Source: DASQDT01 sp036380435
Lineage (GTDB): Bacteria; Acidobacteriota; Blastocatellia; Pyrinomonadales; Pyrinomonadaceae
Assembly: GCA_036380435.1 (NCBI GenBank)
Contig: DASVES010000213.1
Span: 1-14,270 of the forward strand
Reading direction: 5' to 3'
DNA length: 14,270 nucleotides
Part shown: in pieces, positions 1-7,901 of the stretch
Position numbering within the stretch: position 1 is the first letter of the stretch
How the letters are laid out: every line of letters starts with the position of its first letter
Program-made: the position numbers and the translations under genes
Notes under the pieces: generated by a model
The model's input: the letters and a program-made list of their open reading frames with translations, nothing else
Databases searched by the model: none
What the model was told of the DNA's origin: nothing

Positions 1-1526
1 CGCAGCTCCTCGTCCTCGACCTTCCGCCCGGCGGTCTCCATCGCGCCGAGGAGCGCCGACTCCGAGTAGCGCGGCGGCGCCTTCGTCTGCTTGGCGAGCG
101 CCTCGGCGTGCGTCACCTCGGCCGAGTCCTTCGCCTTGAGCGGCGGCAGCTCCGCGTCCGTCTCCTCCTCGTCGTCGCCCGACTTCTTCAAGTCCTTCGC
201 CGGCGGATCGACCTCGCGCCAGCCGGCCACAAGCACCACGGCGCCGCGCGTGATGAAACGTTCGCCCTCGGCTTCGGTGACGACGGTGGTGCGCTCGATC
301 TCGGCGTCGGGGTAGAAGGCGGCGAGGAAGCGGCGAGCGACGAGGTCGTAGATGCGCTTCTCGTCGGGCGACAGCGCCGACGGCTCAATCCTCTGCTTCG
401 TCGGGATGACGGCGTGGTGGTCGGTCACCTTCTTGTCGTCCATGTGCCGACTGGTGAGGGTAATTTTATCGCGCGCCAGAATCTCCTCGATGAACTTCAC
501 GTAGGGGCCGACGCGCGCCGCCTCGACGTGAGCGCGCAGCTCCTTCCCCACGTCCGCGGAGAGATGGCGCGAGGAGGTGCGCGGGTAGGTGAGGAACTTC
601 TTCTCGTAGAGCGTCTGAGCGAGTTCGAGCGTGCGCGTTGCCGTAAATCCGTAGCGCACGCCGGCCGCGCGCTGGAGCGTCGTCAGGTCATAGAGCAGCG
701 GCGGCCGCTCGGTCGCTTTTTTCTTCTCAACCTTCGCGACTGCGCCGGTCTTCCCCGAGACCTTCGCGACGATTGCGTCGGCGTCTTCCTTCTTGTCGAA
801 GCGCGTGCCGTCTTTGCCGAACCAGAGGCCGCGGTACGCGCCCGAAGGCGCGCGGAAGTCGGCGACGACCTCGAAGTAGTCAGTGGGGACGAATTCGCTG
901 ATCTCGCGGTCGCGCTCGACGATGAGGGCGAGCGTGGGCGTCTGCACGCGGCCGAGCGAGTAGACGCCTTCGTGGCCGGCGCGGCGGGCGCGGATGGTCT
1001 GCGCGCGCGTGGCGTTGATGCCCACGAGCCAGTCGGCCTGCTGGCGCGCGTGCGCCGATTCGCGCAAGCCTTTGTACTCGGAGGCCCCTTTCAGTCGGCG
1101 GAAGCCGTCGAGGATGGCCTCGCGCGTCAAGGACGAAATCCACAAACGTTCGACCGGCTTGCGGCAACCGGCGAGCGTGTAGACGAGGTCGAAGATCAGC
1201 TCGCCCTCGCGCCCCGCGTCGGCCGCGTTGACCACTGCGGTCACGTCCTCGCGCCCCAGCAGCGACTTGATGACCTTGAACTGGTCGGCCGTCCGTTGCG
1301 ACGGGTGATACTTGAATTTTTCCGGGATGAAGGGCAGGTCTTCCAGACGCCAGCGTTCGAGCTTCGGGTCGTAGGAGTCGGGGTCGTCGAGTTCGACGAG
1401 GTGGCCGACGCACCATGTGACGATGTCGGCCTGTCCCTCGATGAAGCCGTCGCCCCGACGCGTCGCGCCGAGCGCCGCGGCCACGTCGCGCCCCATCGAA
1501 GGCTTCTCGGTGATGACGAGTCTCAT
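1..1526 (-). CDS. topB: DNA topoisomerase III (type IA), C-terminus cut by window edge
   Basis: Type IA topoisomerase, which relaxes and decatenates DNA by cutting one strand through a 5'-phosphotyrosine. The reading frame opens with MRLVITEKPSMGRDVAAALG, the start of the Toprim fold. An acidic Toprim motif AADAGREGEL lies near residues 101-110. A SLGRVQTPTLALIVERD block follows near residue 190, and LTYPRTSSRHL carries the expected catalytic tyrosine at about residue 314. The ATG at 1526-1524 is chosen because the Toprim motif begins immediately; no clear ribosome binding site is visible. 508 codons are present and the frame is open at position 1, so the end of the protein, including any C-terminal zinc or basic region, is missing. 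Residues near the cut (SALLGAMETAGRKVEDEELR) match the family block after the catalytic core. The AGREGEL motif and length favour TopB over TopA. Confidence 0.93.
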   Translation of the reverse strand, partial: MRLVITEKPSMGRDVAAALGATRRGDGFIEGQADIVTWCVGHLVELDDPDSYDPKLERWRLEDLPFIPEKFKYHPSQRTADQFKVIKSLLGREDVTAVVNAADAGREGELIFDLVYTLAGCRKPVERLWISSLTREAILDGFRRLKGASEYKGLRESAHARQQADWLVGINATRAQTIRARRAGHEGVYSLGRVQTPTLALIVERDREISEFVPTDYFEVVADFRAPSGAYRGLWFGKDGTRFDKKEDADAIVAKVSGKTGAVAKVEKKKATERPPLLYDLTTLQRAAGVRYGFTATRTLELAQTLYEKKFLTYPRTSSRHLSADVGKELRAHVEAARVGPYVKFIEEILARDKITLTSRHMDDKKVTDHHAVIPTKQRIEPSALSPDEKRIYDLVARRFLAAFYPDAEIERTTVVTEAEGERFITRGAVVLVAGWREVDPPAKDLKKSGDDEEETDAELPPLKAKDSAEVTHAEALAKQTKAPPRYSESALLGAMETAGRKVEDEEL

Positions 1527-1587
1527 CGTGCCAAGACTTTAACGCGACCCTGAGCGCACGACAAAACGGCGGCGCTTGATTTTTATG

Positions 1588-1755
1588 TAAGGGCAGGGCA
1601 AGTCCGCGGCCGGCATAACGATGGAAGCAATTAACATGGATGGACAGGATGAGCAGGAGAAAGAAAACTGATTACTGATTTCAGATTTGTGATTTCAAAT
1701 TTCAGATTTTCAAATCTGTTTATCCTGCCTGTCCTGTCCATCCATGTTAATTAAT
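1588..1755. repeat. Dispersed nested inverted repeat, copy 1
   Basis: Arms at 1629-1658 and 1723-1752 are complementary at about 27 of 30 positions and begin AATTAACATGGATGGACAGG. The loop is made of tandem 7-nt units of the type GATTTCA/GATTTGT/AATTTCA. The left flank carries GGCAAGTCCGCGGCC, shared with the second copy at 7902-8101. There is no coding potential, so it is probably a non-autonomous palindromic repeat. It lies in the 294-bp gap between topB and the phosphatase gene, where I see nothing else. Confidence 0.8.
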
Positions 1756-1820
1756 TTTGAGGCGGCGCGGGGCGGCGTGGGCCGCCGGGCCGAGTTTGAT
1801 TTGATGGCTGCTTCGTAACT

Positions 1821-2492
1821 TCAGAAGGCCCGGCCCACGCGGCGCAGACCTTTCTGCGCGACCTGATAAGACTTCTCAAGCGTCCGCCGGGTGACGGAGG
1901 CCGTCGCGCCGGCGACGTGCCGGGCGCGGTGCCCGCCGCCGCCCGCGCCGCCGCTGACAGTCTTCTCGTAGTAGTCGGCGATGAAGTCCTTCATCTCGAA
2001 CTGCATTCTCGACATCCCTTGTTGCTCCGCCTCTACGGCCGCGCGCTTGTACGTCCACCCTTCGCGCGAGATGCGGTAGGCGGCGACGACCGTGCCCGTG
2101 CGGTCTTCACCATACTTGCAGTGGACGAAGACGGGCCGGTTCTCGGGCGCGTCGATAAGGGCGAGGGCGCGCTCGATCTGCTCGTCGTCCGGGCGCGCGT
2201 AGGGCGGCAGCGGCACGTTGAAGTATTGCAGCCCGGCGGCGCGAGCCTCCGCTTCCTCGGCGTGCGAGTTTTCGTCGGCGGCGCGGAGGTTGACGACCGT
2301 CCTGACGCCGAGCGCGGGGAGGCGACGCACCCCCCCAGCGCGCGGCTGCGCGCCGCGATAGAGGTGCGCGTTCACTTGATGAAAGTTCGGCAGTTCTTCA
2401 TACTTCGGCGCGTCCTGCGCTGTGGCGGCGACGGCGGCGGAGAACATAAGCGCGAGCGCGACGGCGCTCAATTTACACGTCACCTTATTCAT
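1821..2492 (-). CDS. Secreted dual-specificity/tyrosine-type protein phosphatase
   Basis: A 223-aa protein. Residues 1-26 form a signal peptide (MNKVTCKLSAVALALMFSAA, probable cleavage after VAATAQ). A cysteine-phosphatase domain follows. Residues 123-133 VHCKYGEDRTG hold the HCX5R P-loop, with nucleophile Cys125 and phosphate-binding Arg131. PPYARPDDEQ near residue 97 may hold the general-acid loop. The opening YRGAQPRAGGVRRLPALGVRTVVNLR is typical of the small secreted DSP/PTP-like family. The substrate is unknown and could be a phosphoprotein or an inositol or other phosphate. The C-terminal 50 residues are Gly/Ala/Arg-rich and non-conserved. The frame is open upstream to 2720, but that part runs through a heptamer repeat, so I use the ATG in front of the signal peptide. 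No good ribosome binding site is seen. Confidence 0.85.
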   Translation of the reverse strand: MNKVTCKLSAVALALMFSAAVAATAQDAPKYEELPNFHQVNAHLYRGAQPRAGGVRRLPALGVRTVVNLRAADENSHAEEAEARAAGLQYFNVPLPPYARPDDEQIERALALIDAPENRPVFVHCKYGEDRTGTVVAAYRISREGWTYKRAAVEAEQQGMSRMQFEMKDFIADYYEKTVSGGAGGGGHRARHVAGATASVTRRTLEKSYQVAQKGLRRVGRAF

Positions 2493-2613
2493 AAAACACA
2501 GTGGCCCGACCGAAGTGTATTTCGCCTGTGGGGAGTTTCGGTGCGGACTATATGGTAAAAGGCGCTGCGTCACAACCCGCAGCCGGGCGACAGTACCGCG
2601 CGCGGGGGAGGCA

Positions 2614-2738
2614 AGGGATGAGGGATGAGGGATGAATGAGGACAGTCGGCAGTCAAAGCCGGTCGCGCGTCCTGACTGCCGACTGCTGACTGTTACTGCT
2701 TCCTCCCCTTCATCCCTCATCCCTCATCCTTCATCCTT
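2614..2738. repeat. Heptamer-built hairpin, units GGGATGA and GCAGTCG
   Basis: The left arm is made of GGGATGA repeats from 2615. The right arm at 2708-2736 is its complement (CATCCCT units). Nested inside is a second inverted pair made of another 7-nt unit, ACAGTCG/GCAGTCA at 2642-2660 against GACTGCCGACTGCTGACTGT at 2673-2692. It lies in the 297-bp divergent gap between the phosphatase gene and gnd, so it sits where promoters of both genes are expected. Confidence 0.8.
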
Positions 2739-2776
2739 CCGCCGCACCCGCTCGCTACCGCTCGCGGTACTGTTAT

Positions 2777-2783
2777 AAGGAGG
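2777..2783 (+). promoter_or_regulatory. Ribosome binding site fixing the TTG start of gnd
   Basis: AAGGAGG ends 6 nt before TTG at 2790-2792. This near-perfect Shine-Dalgarno site decides the start, since no in-frame ATG lies nearby before the Rossmann motif. Confidence 0.85.
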
Positions 2784-2789
2784 AGTTAA

Positions 2790-4247
2790 TTGACCACCCC
2801 GCAGACGAATGCACACCGGGCCGAGTTCGGCGTCATCGGACTCGCCGTGATGGGATCGAATCTCGCACTCAACATCGAGGAGCACGGCTTCCCCGTCGCC
2901 GTCTGGAATCTGGAGACCGAGCGCGTTGACGAGTTTCTGGGCGGCGCGGGCGCAGGCCGACGCTTCACGGGGACGAAGACGTTCGAGCAGCTCGTCGCCG
3001 CCCTCGAACGCCCCCGCCGCATCCTGATGATGATCAAAGCCGGCGCCCCCGTGGACATGACCATCGAGCGACTTCGCCCGCTGCTCGACCCCGGCGACAT
3101 CCTCATCGACGGCGGCAACTCGTGGTTCAAGGATACGCAGCGGCGTGAGGCCGCGTGCCGCGAGGCGGGTCTGAACTTCGTCGGCATGGGGGTGTCGGGC
3201 GGCGAGGAGGGCGCGCGGCGCGGGCCGTCGCTCATGCCGGGCGGGACGGCCGAAGCCTACGAGCGACTGCGTCCCGTCCTCGAAGCCATCGCCGCGAAGA
3301 CCGACTCGGGCGCGTGCGTCACGCACGTCGGGCCGGACGGCTCAGGCCACTTCGTCAAGATGGTTCACAACGGCATCGAGTACGGCGACATGCAGCTCAT
3401 CGCCGAAGCCTACGACATTCTCCGCAAATGCCTCGGCCTCGAAGCCGCGGAGCTTGCCGACATCTTCGCCGAGTGGAACCGCGGCCCGCTCGAATCCTTC
3501 CTCGTCGAAATCACGTCACAGATTTTCGCGGTGCGCGATGAGGAGACCGGACGAGCGCTCGTCGATCTCGTCTCGGACAAGGCCGGGCAGAAAGGCACGG
3601 GCAAGTGGACGGCGCAGGTGGCGCTCGACCTCGGCGTGCCCGTTCCGACCATCGCCGCCGCCATCGACGCGCGCGTCCTCTCCAGCATGAAAGATGAGCG
3701 CGTGCGCGCGTCCGCCCTTATCGAAGGCCCGCGCGCCGGCGCGCCGGACGGCGTCCGTGCGGAGTTCGTCGCCGCAGTCCACGACGCGCTCTACGCCTCG
3801 AAGGTCTGCGCCTACGCGCAGGGCATGAGCCTCATCCGGGCCGCCTCGGCCGAGTATAAATGGGAAACGAACGCGCGCGAGCTGGCGCGCATCTGGAAGG
3901 GCGGCTGCATCATCCGGGCGCGCTTCCTCGACAAAGTCATGCGCGCCTACGAGCGCGCGCCCGGCCTCGCCAACCTGCTCCTCGACGAAGATATCGGCCG
4001 GAGTCTGCGCGAGTCGCAAGCGGCGTGGCGGCGGACGGTCGCGGCGGCCGTGCGAGCGGGCGTCCCGGTCCCCGCCACGTCCGCTTCCCTGGCCTACTTC
4101 GACAGCTACCGCGCGGCCGACCTGCCCCAGAATCTCACGCAGGCCCAGCGCGACTTCTTCGGCGCACACACCTACGAGCGCGTCGATAAGCCGGACGCGG
4201 GTTTCATACACACCGACTGGGCGGGGCTGTCCGGGCCGACGGATTAA
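2790..4247 (+). CDS. gnd: 6-phosphogluconate dehydrogenase, decarboxylating
   Basis: Converts 6-phosphogluconate and NAD(P)+ to ribulose 5-phosphate, CO2 and NAD(P)H in the cytosolic oxidative pentose phosphate pathway. The 485 aa fit the long (about 470-485 aa) dimeric form. The N-terminal Rossmann motif reads GVIGLAVMGSNLALNIEEHG. The family signature VSGGEEGARRGPSLMPGG is present, as is the catalytic helix HFVKMVHNGIEYGDMQLIAE with the Lys and His-Asn catalytic residues. Later blocks GGCIIRARFLDKV and DFFGAHTYERVDK bind substrate, and the C-terminal tail FIHTDWAG matches the family's HT(E/D)W tail. The start is TTG with a strong ribosome binding site. It converges on the next gene with only 2 nt between the stop codons and no obvious terminator. 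No zwf or pgl gene is in the window. Confidence 0.97.
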   Translation: MTTPQTNAHRAEFGVIGLAVMGSNLALNIEEHGFPVAVWNLETERVDEFLGGAGAGRRFTGTKTFEQLVAALERPRRILMMIKAGAPVDMTIERLRPLLDPGDILIDGGNSWFKDTQRREAACREAGLNFVGMGVSGGEEGARRGPSLMPGGTAEAYERLRPVLEAIAAKTDSGACVTHVGPDGSGHFVKMVHNGIEYGDMQLIAEAYDILRKCLGLEAAELADIFAEWNRGPLESFLVEITSQIFAVRDEETGRALVDLVSDKAGQKGTGKWTAQVALDLGVPVPTIAAAIDARVLSSMKDERVRASALIEGPRAGAPDGVRAEFVAAVHDALYASKVCAYAQGMSLIRAASAEYKWETNARELARIWKGGCIIRARFLDKVMRAYERAPGLANLLLDEDIGRSLRESQAAWRRTVAAAVRAGVPVPATSASLAYFDSYRAADLPQNLTQAQRDFFGAHTYERVDKPDAGFIHTDWAGLSGPTD

Positions 4248-4249
4248 CT

Positions 4250-4714
4250 CTACAAGGTGGTGTCGGCCAGATTCGACTTGTACTTGGTGTTCGTCTTCCG
4301 GTCGTTCAACTCAATGTAGACCCAGCTCGGCGGGACAACACCCGGCTCAAGGGAGAACCAAACCTTGTTGAGATCGTCGGGTTTTCCGAAGGCGCAAAAT
4401 CCGTTGAGCCGCTTTCCGCTCTGTTCGTAGACATCCACCCAGGTGCGTGAGGCTTTCGTGTTTAGTCCGCAGGGCGGCAGCTCCGGCGCGGCGGCGAAAA
4501 AATCAGTCGGATAACTCGCGAAGTTATCGACCACGTACCGATACCTGAGCCATTGCTTGCCGTTGGCCTCGTATTGCTCCTGCCCGATGAACACGAGCAC
4601 GGGGTTGGGCAGCGGCCGCGGACTCTGCGCGGTCGAAACGCTGTCCGTCGCGAGGGCCATCAAAACCAGACTGACAAAAAACAACGCGGCTTTCTTCCAG
4701 ACGCTTAATCTCAT
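4250..4714 (-). CDS. Secreted hypothetical protein
   Basis: A 154-aa protein of unrecognised family. Residues 1-29 are a clear signal peptide (MRLSVWKKAALFFVSLVLMA, cleavage probably after VSTAQ). The mature part is rich in aromatic and polar residues (QWLRYRYVVDNFASYPTDFF) and has two cysteines (PPCGLN and GFCAFG) that could form a disulfide. The C-terminal IELNDRKTNTKYKSNL looks like beta strands of a small envelope or periplasmic domain. The start at 4714-4712 is preceded by AGGAAGG about 8 nt upstream, so the longer in-frame extension to 4858 is not used. The 252-bp gap upstream (4715-4966) shows nothing I can name. Confidence 0.75.
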   Translation of the reverse strand: MRLSVWKKAALFFVSLVLMALATDSVSTAQSPRPLPNPVLVFIGQEQYEANGKQWLRYRYVVDNFASYPTDFFAAAPELPPCGLNTKASRTWVDVYEQSGKRLNGFCAFGKPDDLNKVWFSLEPGVVPPSWVYIELNDRKTNTKYKSNLADTTL

Positions 4715-4966
4715 CGTGGTTGCCTTCCTTCCGTGGCGAAGCGGAGACGGCCACTCGCCTCGCCGGTGAACAAAGTTTCCCTCTGGATAGTTAAGCAAAA
4801 CCGGATTGAGTAACCAGCGCGGGTACTGAGGCCCCGCGCATTGTAACGCCGAGGCCAAACTTGAATTGCACGATGTAACGCGGCCTGACTCGCGGCCGGC
4901 TCGAACGACCTGTTAGACCGCCTTCGACTCCGTGAACGTGAAGGTGTGAAGATCAGCCGCGCCGCG

Positions 4967-5566
4967 TCAAATCATTTTCGGAAGGCTCTCCATGAATTCG
5001 CCGATTCCCACGTAGTAAGGATTTTCGCGCAACATGTTGCGGCAAAACGTGAGGGGGTGCGTCTCGTAAGCGCCGTGAACGATGACGTTGCCCGACAGGT
5101 TGTTCACGTCATACATACACACGATGACGCTCGGGAAGGCTTTCGCCGCGCCCGTGACCTTGGCCTCGAACGCAAGTATGTCCCTCTCGCTCGGCCAGTT
5201 CGCCCGCCCCCAGCCGATGTTGCCCAGGAGGCGAATGAGTTTCGCGCCCCCTTCCAACGCGCGCTCGAACGAAGCCCCGATGTTCGCCATGATCAGGTCG
5301 CCGTCAGATTCTCCGCCGAGGAGCGTGAGCCTGCCCGCGGCTTCCAGCGCGCTCACGTTAAATCCGTGCCCGATCAAAACCTGGCATACTTTTTCGTTGG
5401 CCTCTTCAAAGCCGAAGATCACGCAATGATCCTCGCCGCGCAGGCCGATTTCAAGAAACTTCACCCCCTCGGCGAAATCTTTTTCGTTCTCCCAGAAATA
5501 CGCGACGTGATCCCCCGGTGAAAGTTTCTCGCCCCTGATACCCAATTCTATCTTCTTTTTGTTCAT
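4967..5566 (-). CDS. MEDS-domain (DcmR-like sensory) protein
   Basis: A 199-aa single-domain cytosolic protein. GDHVAYFWENEKDFAEGVKF, then FLEIGLRGEDHCVIFG, match the start of the MEDS domain (methanogen/methylotroph DcmR sensory domain). The rest has the alternating alpha/beta pattern of a RecA-like fold without a Walker A motif, ending HPLTFCRNMLRENPYYVGIGEFM. Such domains are usually fused to, or act beside, histidine kinases, anti-sigma factors or HTH regulators and are thought to sense small ligands. Here the domain is alone and no kinase or regulator is adjacent. The start at 5566-5564 is preceded by AAAGGGG about 10 nt upstream; an in-frame extension to 5626 is less likely. The ligand is unknown. 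Confidence 0.75.
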   Translation of the reverse strand: MNKKKIELGIRGEKLSPGDHVAYFWENEKDFAEGVKFLEIGLRGEDHCVIFGFEEANEKVCQVLIGHGFNVSALEAAGRLTLLGGESDGDLIMANIGASFERALEGGAKLIRLLGNIGWGRANWPSERDILAFEAKVTGAAKAFPSVIVCMYDVNNLSGNVIVHGAYETHPLTFCRNMLRENPYYVGIGEFMESLPKMI

Positions 5567-5740
5567 AACCGACAGCCCCTTTGATAGTTGAGGAGGGAAG
5601 TTACTATAGCAGTGTGTCGAATACAACGCGGGCGGATGGACGCCTGATTTGAGTCGCCGCGCACGGACAGGTTCTCGTTGAGAGTGACGATTACTCGCGT
5701 TGGGCTGGAATGACCTGTCAACTGCCGGGTGGAAGATAAG

Positions 5741-5925
5741 TCACTCCGCCGGCGGCCAGCAAAACAGCTTGTCCGTGGAAGACACCGCCTCGATGGCCGT
5801 CTCCGCGTCGAACAACTTCCGCCGGATGACCTCGTCCCACAAAGCGGCGCCGCCGCCCGTCTCCGTGGGGATCAGATAACTCTCCGGCCTTTCGTCCGTG
5901 AAAATGTAGACCTCGTCGTGTTCAT
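5741..5925 (-). pseudogene. Small ORF broken near its start (frameshift or remnant)
   Basis: An ATG at 5925-5923 follows the MOSC stop codon by 12 nt, in operon-like spacing. Its own frame ends after 17 codons. A neighbouring frame from 5922 down to a TGA at 5743-5741 gives about 59 codons with protein-like composition (DEVYIFTDERPESYL, then ALWDEVIRRKLFDAETAIEA, ending LFCWPPAE), but it is preceded directly by a stop and has no start codon. One frameshift would join the ATG to this frame. I do not recognise the family. It is either a decayed gene or a sequencing frameshift. Confidence 0.5.
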
Positions 5926-5937
5926 CTCAAGTTATCT

Positions 5938-6417
5938 TCACTCCGCGGAGCCGCCGTTCAGTAGCCGCACGCTCTGGCCGACGGCGAGGCGGCCCGTGCG
6001 GATGACGCGTGCGTAGAGGCGCGACTCGCCGGGGTGTGTCTTCTGGCTGATGCGGGCGAAGTCGCCGCCGGCGAAGGATTTTTTGATGGTGCCGCAGGGG
6101 GTGGTGTAGCTGCTGATCTCGATGACCACTTCGTCGCCGAGGGCGAGGCGGGAGCCGGGCGCGAGACTCGGCCAGTCGAGACCTTCGACCGTCACGTTCT
6201 CGCCGACCGAGCCGGGGAAGATGGGGTGCCCTTCCGACTGTAGCCGCTGGATGAGTTCGAGCGGGAAGAGACAGAGGGCGCGCTCGGGGCCGCCGTGGAT
6301 TTTTGGGTAGGCCACCTTGTCGCCCGTGAGGCCCGTCTCCGTGAGCACGGCGTCGGGCACGGGGGTCTTCGGCACGCCGCCCTGCGAACAGTTGAGCTGA
6401 TGAATTTTGCCTTCCAT
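5938..6417 (-). CDS. MOSC-domain protein
   Basis: A 159-aa stand-alone MOSC domain, the fold of the C-terminal part of molybdenum-cofactor sulfurases and of YiiM-type proteins. Visible landmarks are KIHGGPERALCLFP (residues 39-52), FPGSVGENVTVEGLDW (67-82) and SSYTTPCGTIKKSF (102-115), with the conserved cysteine at Cys108 that would carry sulfur or bind the cofactor. Predicted role: Moco-dependent or sulfur-carrier chemistry in the cytosol; the substrate is unknown. The start ATG lies just downstream of a heptamer hairpin (6424-6540) and has no good ribosome binding site. A MobB-like gene lies upstream on the same strand, with a 59-aa gene between, so Moco-linked work is plausible. Confidence 0.88.
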   Translation of the reverse strand: MEGKIHQLNCSQGGVPKTPVPDAVLTETGLTGDKVAYPKIHGGPERALCLFPLELIQRLQSEGHPIFPGSVGENVTVEGLDWPSLAPGSRLALGDEVVIEISSYTTPCGTIKKSFAGGDFARISQKTHPGESRLYARVIRTGRLAVGQSVRLLNGGSAE

Positions 6418-6423
6418 GATTAC

Positions 6424-6540
6424 ACAGTCGTCAGTTGGCAGTTGTCAGTTGTTTCCGTCGCCAGACTTGAACCTTCATGTGTGTGCAGCTAGTTGCCCGA
6501 CACGAACAACTGACCACTGACCACTGACTATTGACTACTA
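6424..6540. repeat. Heptamer-built imperfect hairpin, units CAGTTGT / CCACTGA
   Basis: The left arm at 6424-6451 is built of TCAGTTG/GCAGTTG units. The right arm at 6507-6540 is built of the complementary CAACTGA/CCACTGA units. The right arm overlaps the stop codon of the small Lys-rich gene (6538-6540), and the left arm abuts the MOSC start codon. Pairing is imperfect, but the 7-nt period is clear. Confidence 0.7.
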
Positions 6541-6717
6541 CCGTTTCTTACGATTGCTCGTGGCGGCGCCGGCCTCCCGGTCGGTCAGGTTCGAGGCGTC
6601 CTTCGCCTGTTGCGGCGCGATGGCCTTCTCCTTGCGCGTGTTGTCGGCCTGCCTCGCGGCCTGATTCTTCTTGTCCTTGTTGCGTCCATCCTTCTTCTTC
6701 CGATCCTTGTCCGACAT
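6538..6717 (-). CDS. Small Lys/Arg-rich, probably disordered protein
   Basis: A 59-aa ORF beginning MSDKDRKKKDGRNKDKKNQ and ending in NRKKR. More than a third of its residues are charged, there are no hydrophobic segments, and its composition is that of a disordered nucleic-acid-binding or tail-like peptide. AGGAGGG lies 7 nt before the ATG, which strongly supports translation. Family unknown. It sits between the MOSC and MobB-like genes on the same strand, 44 nt from the latter. Confidence 0.7.
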   Translation of the reverse strand: MSDKDRKKKDGRNKDKKNQAARQADNTRKEKAIAPQQAKDASNLTDREAGAATSNRKKR

Positions 6718-6761
6718 CAATACTCCCTCCTGCCTTCTCGTTTGATTCGTAGAACGACTGC

Positions 6762-7433
6762 TCAGAGCTGTGAGGCCACCGCTGGCCAGCACGCCTGTCG
6801 CGCAAGTGTGCTTTCGGTTTCCAGTGACGCCCGGATTAAATCGACGAGGTCGGCGAAACTCTCGGGCGCATAGAGTGGCGGGGCGTCGGCCATTCCCTGT
6901 CGCGTCGCAAGCTCGGCGATCTCGCGGCGCGTGAGTTCGTCGGCGCATGCTCCGGCGAGGCCGGGCAGGTAGAGCGCGTCGGCTTTGGCGAGCGCGCGGC
7001 GGGCCGTGGGTTTTATTTTGGCGGCGGGGCCGGCAACCATCACGAAGAAGTCTACCTCGACGAACTGCGAGAAGCTGTTGCCCTCGATGATGACGCCCGC
7101 CGAGGCGACGCGCCCGAGTGCTTCCTTGATGCCGCGCTCGACCTGCCGGTCGGTGGCGACGACCCAGTGAACGTCCGACGCGCCCGCCTCCCAGTAGCGG
7201 CCCGTATCCTTGCCCTTAGTGTCAGTCCGGGCGCGTTCCGAGAGCACCAGCGGCTCGTCGCTGAGGAGGTGGCTGACGCAGCAGACGTGTGGGTCCTTGC
7301 CGCAGGAGCGATAGTGGCCGCGCGTCACCTTGATCGCCTCCCAGCCGGGGAAGGCGCGCAAAAGTTCGCACACGAGCGTCGTCTTGCCCGTGTTCGACGC
7401 GAACCCGCCGACGCCGACTTTTTTCAGAGTCAT
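6762..7433 (-). CDS. MobB-like P-loop nucleotide-binding protein
   Basis: A 223-aa cytosolic GTP/ATP-binding protein resembling MobB, the adapter of molybdopterin guanine dinucleotide synthesis. The N-terminus reads KVGVGGFASNTGKTTL; the loop is G-x5-GKT, one residue longer than classical Walker A and like that of dethiobiotin synthetase. KVTRGHYRSCGKDPHVCC (residues 35-52) follows, then DTGRYWEAGASDV, which matches the MobB D-x-x-R-x-x-x-AGA block, and GVIIEGNSF in place of MobB's VEG-F. Cys44, Cys51 and Cys52 with nearby His residues may bind metal or form a redox site. It shares strand and neighbourhood with the MOSC gene. No mobA is in the window, so the exact reaction is uncertain. The start at 7433 has only a weak ribosome binding site. 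Confidence 0.75.
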   Translation of the reverse strand: MTLKKVGVGGFASNTGKTTLVCELLRAFPGWEAIKVTRGHYRSCGKDPHVCCVSHLLSDEPLVLSERARTDTKGKDTGRYWEAGASDVHWVVATDRQVERGIKEALGRVASAGVIIEGNSFSQFVEVDFFVMVAGPAAKIKPTARRALAKADALYLPGLAGACADELTRREIAELATRQGMADAPPLYAPESFADLVDLIRASLETESTLARQACWPAVASQL

Positions 7434-7469
7434 GCCGAGAACTCACCCGCCGCGCAGAATCAGTTTACA

Positions 7470-7889
7470 ATGCTACTACCCGGCGACGATTTGTCAAAGC
7501 AGTTCAAACTGAGCGCGGAGGACGCCCGCGCCGCGACCGAAAAGTTTATGCGACCGAACGAAGACCTCATCGAAGAGATCGCCCGCGCGCTCGAACGTTG
7601 CAGCGACGCGGCGACGCGCGGGGAGTCGTCCGCCACAGTCGCCCGCGAGTGGGCGGCGGCCGGCTTCGACTCCGCCGAGGATGTTGAGGACTGGCTCGGC
7701 GCGCGCTGCTTCAGTGCGGCCGGCGCTAAAGCCCTCGACGATGCGGGGCTGACGCCCGAGCAGGCCGCCATCCGCACACGCGAAGGCGCGACCGACTACG
7801 AAGACACCATCGGCTTCAAAGTTTCCAACGGCGACCTGAGCACCGACGCCGCGCGACGCATCGCCACCAACAGCTTCTGGAACACTTAG
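7470..7889 (+). CDS. Hypothetical acidic helical protein
   Basis: A 139-aa protein of unrecognised family. It is acidic and Ala/Glu-rich. The middle REWAAAGFDSAEDVEDWLGA followed by AGLTPEQAA has the W-x2-AGF-x-A-x2-W spacing of short helical repeats found in many uncharacterised bacterial proteins. There is no signal peptide or membrane segment. It is divergent from the MobB-like gene with only 36 bp between the start codons, leaving little promoter space. The frame is open upstream to 7167, but that part runs antisense to the MobB-like gene; I chose the ATG at 7470, without a clear ribosome binding site. Confidence 0.6.
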   Translation: MLLPGDDLSKQFKLSAEDARAATEKFMRPNEDLIEEIARALERCSDAATRGESSATVAREWAAAGFDSAEDVEDWLGARCFSAAGAKALDDAGLTPEQAAIRTREGATDYEDTIGFKVSNGDLSTDAARRIATNSFWNT

Positions 7890-7901
7890 AACGCGTCGCA
7901 A

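Noticed and set aside
108..1553. 481-aa plus-strand open frame
   Set aside because: It is the antisense shadow of topB; the minus-strand frame carries all topoisomerase motifs.
1917..2558. 213-aa plus-strand frame opposite the phosphatase
   Set aside because: GC-rich shadow ORF; the minus frame has a signal peptide and HCX5R motif.
2724..4211. Long minus-strand frames opposite gnd
   Set aside because: Antisense shadows of a clearly real gnd, with low-complexity Arg/Ala/Gly composition.
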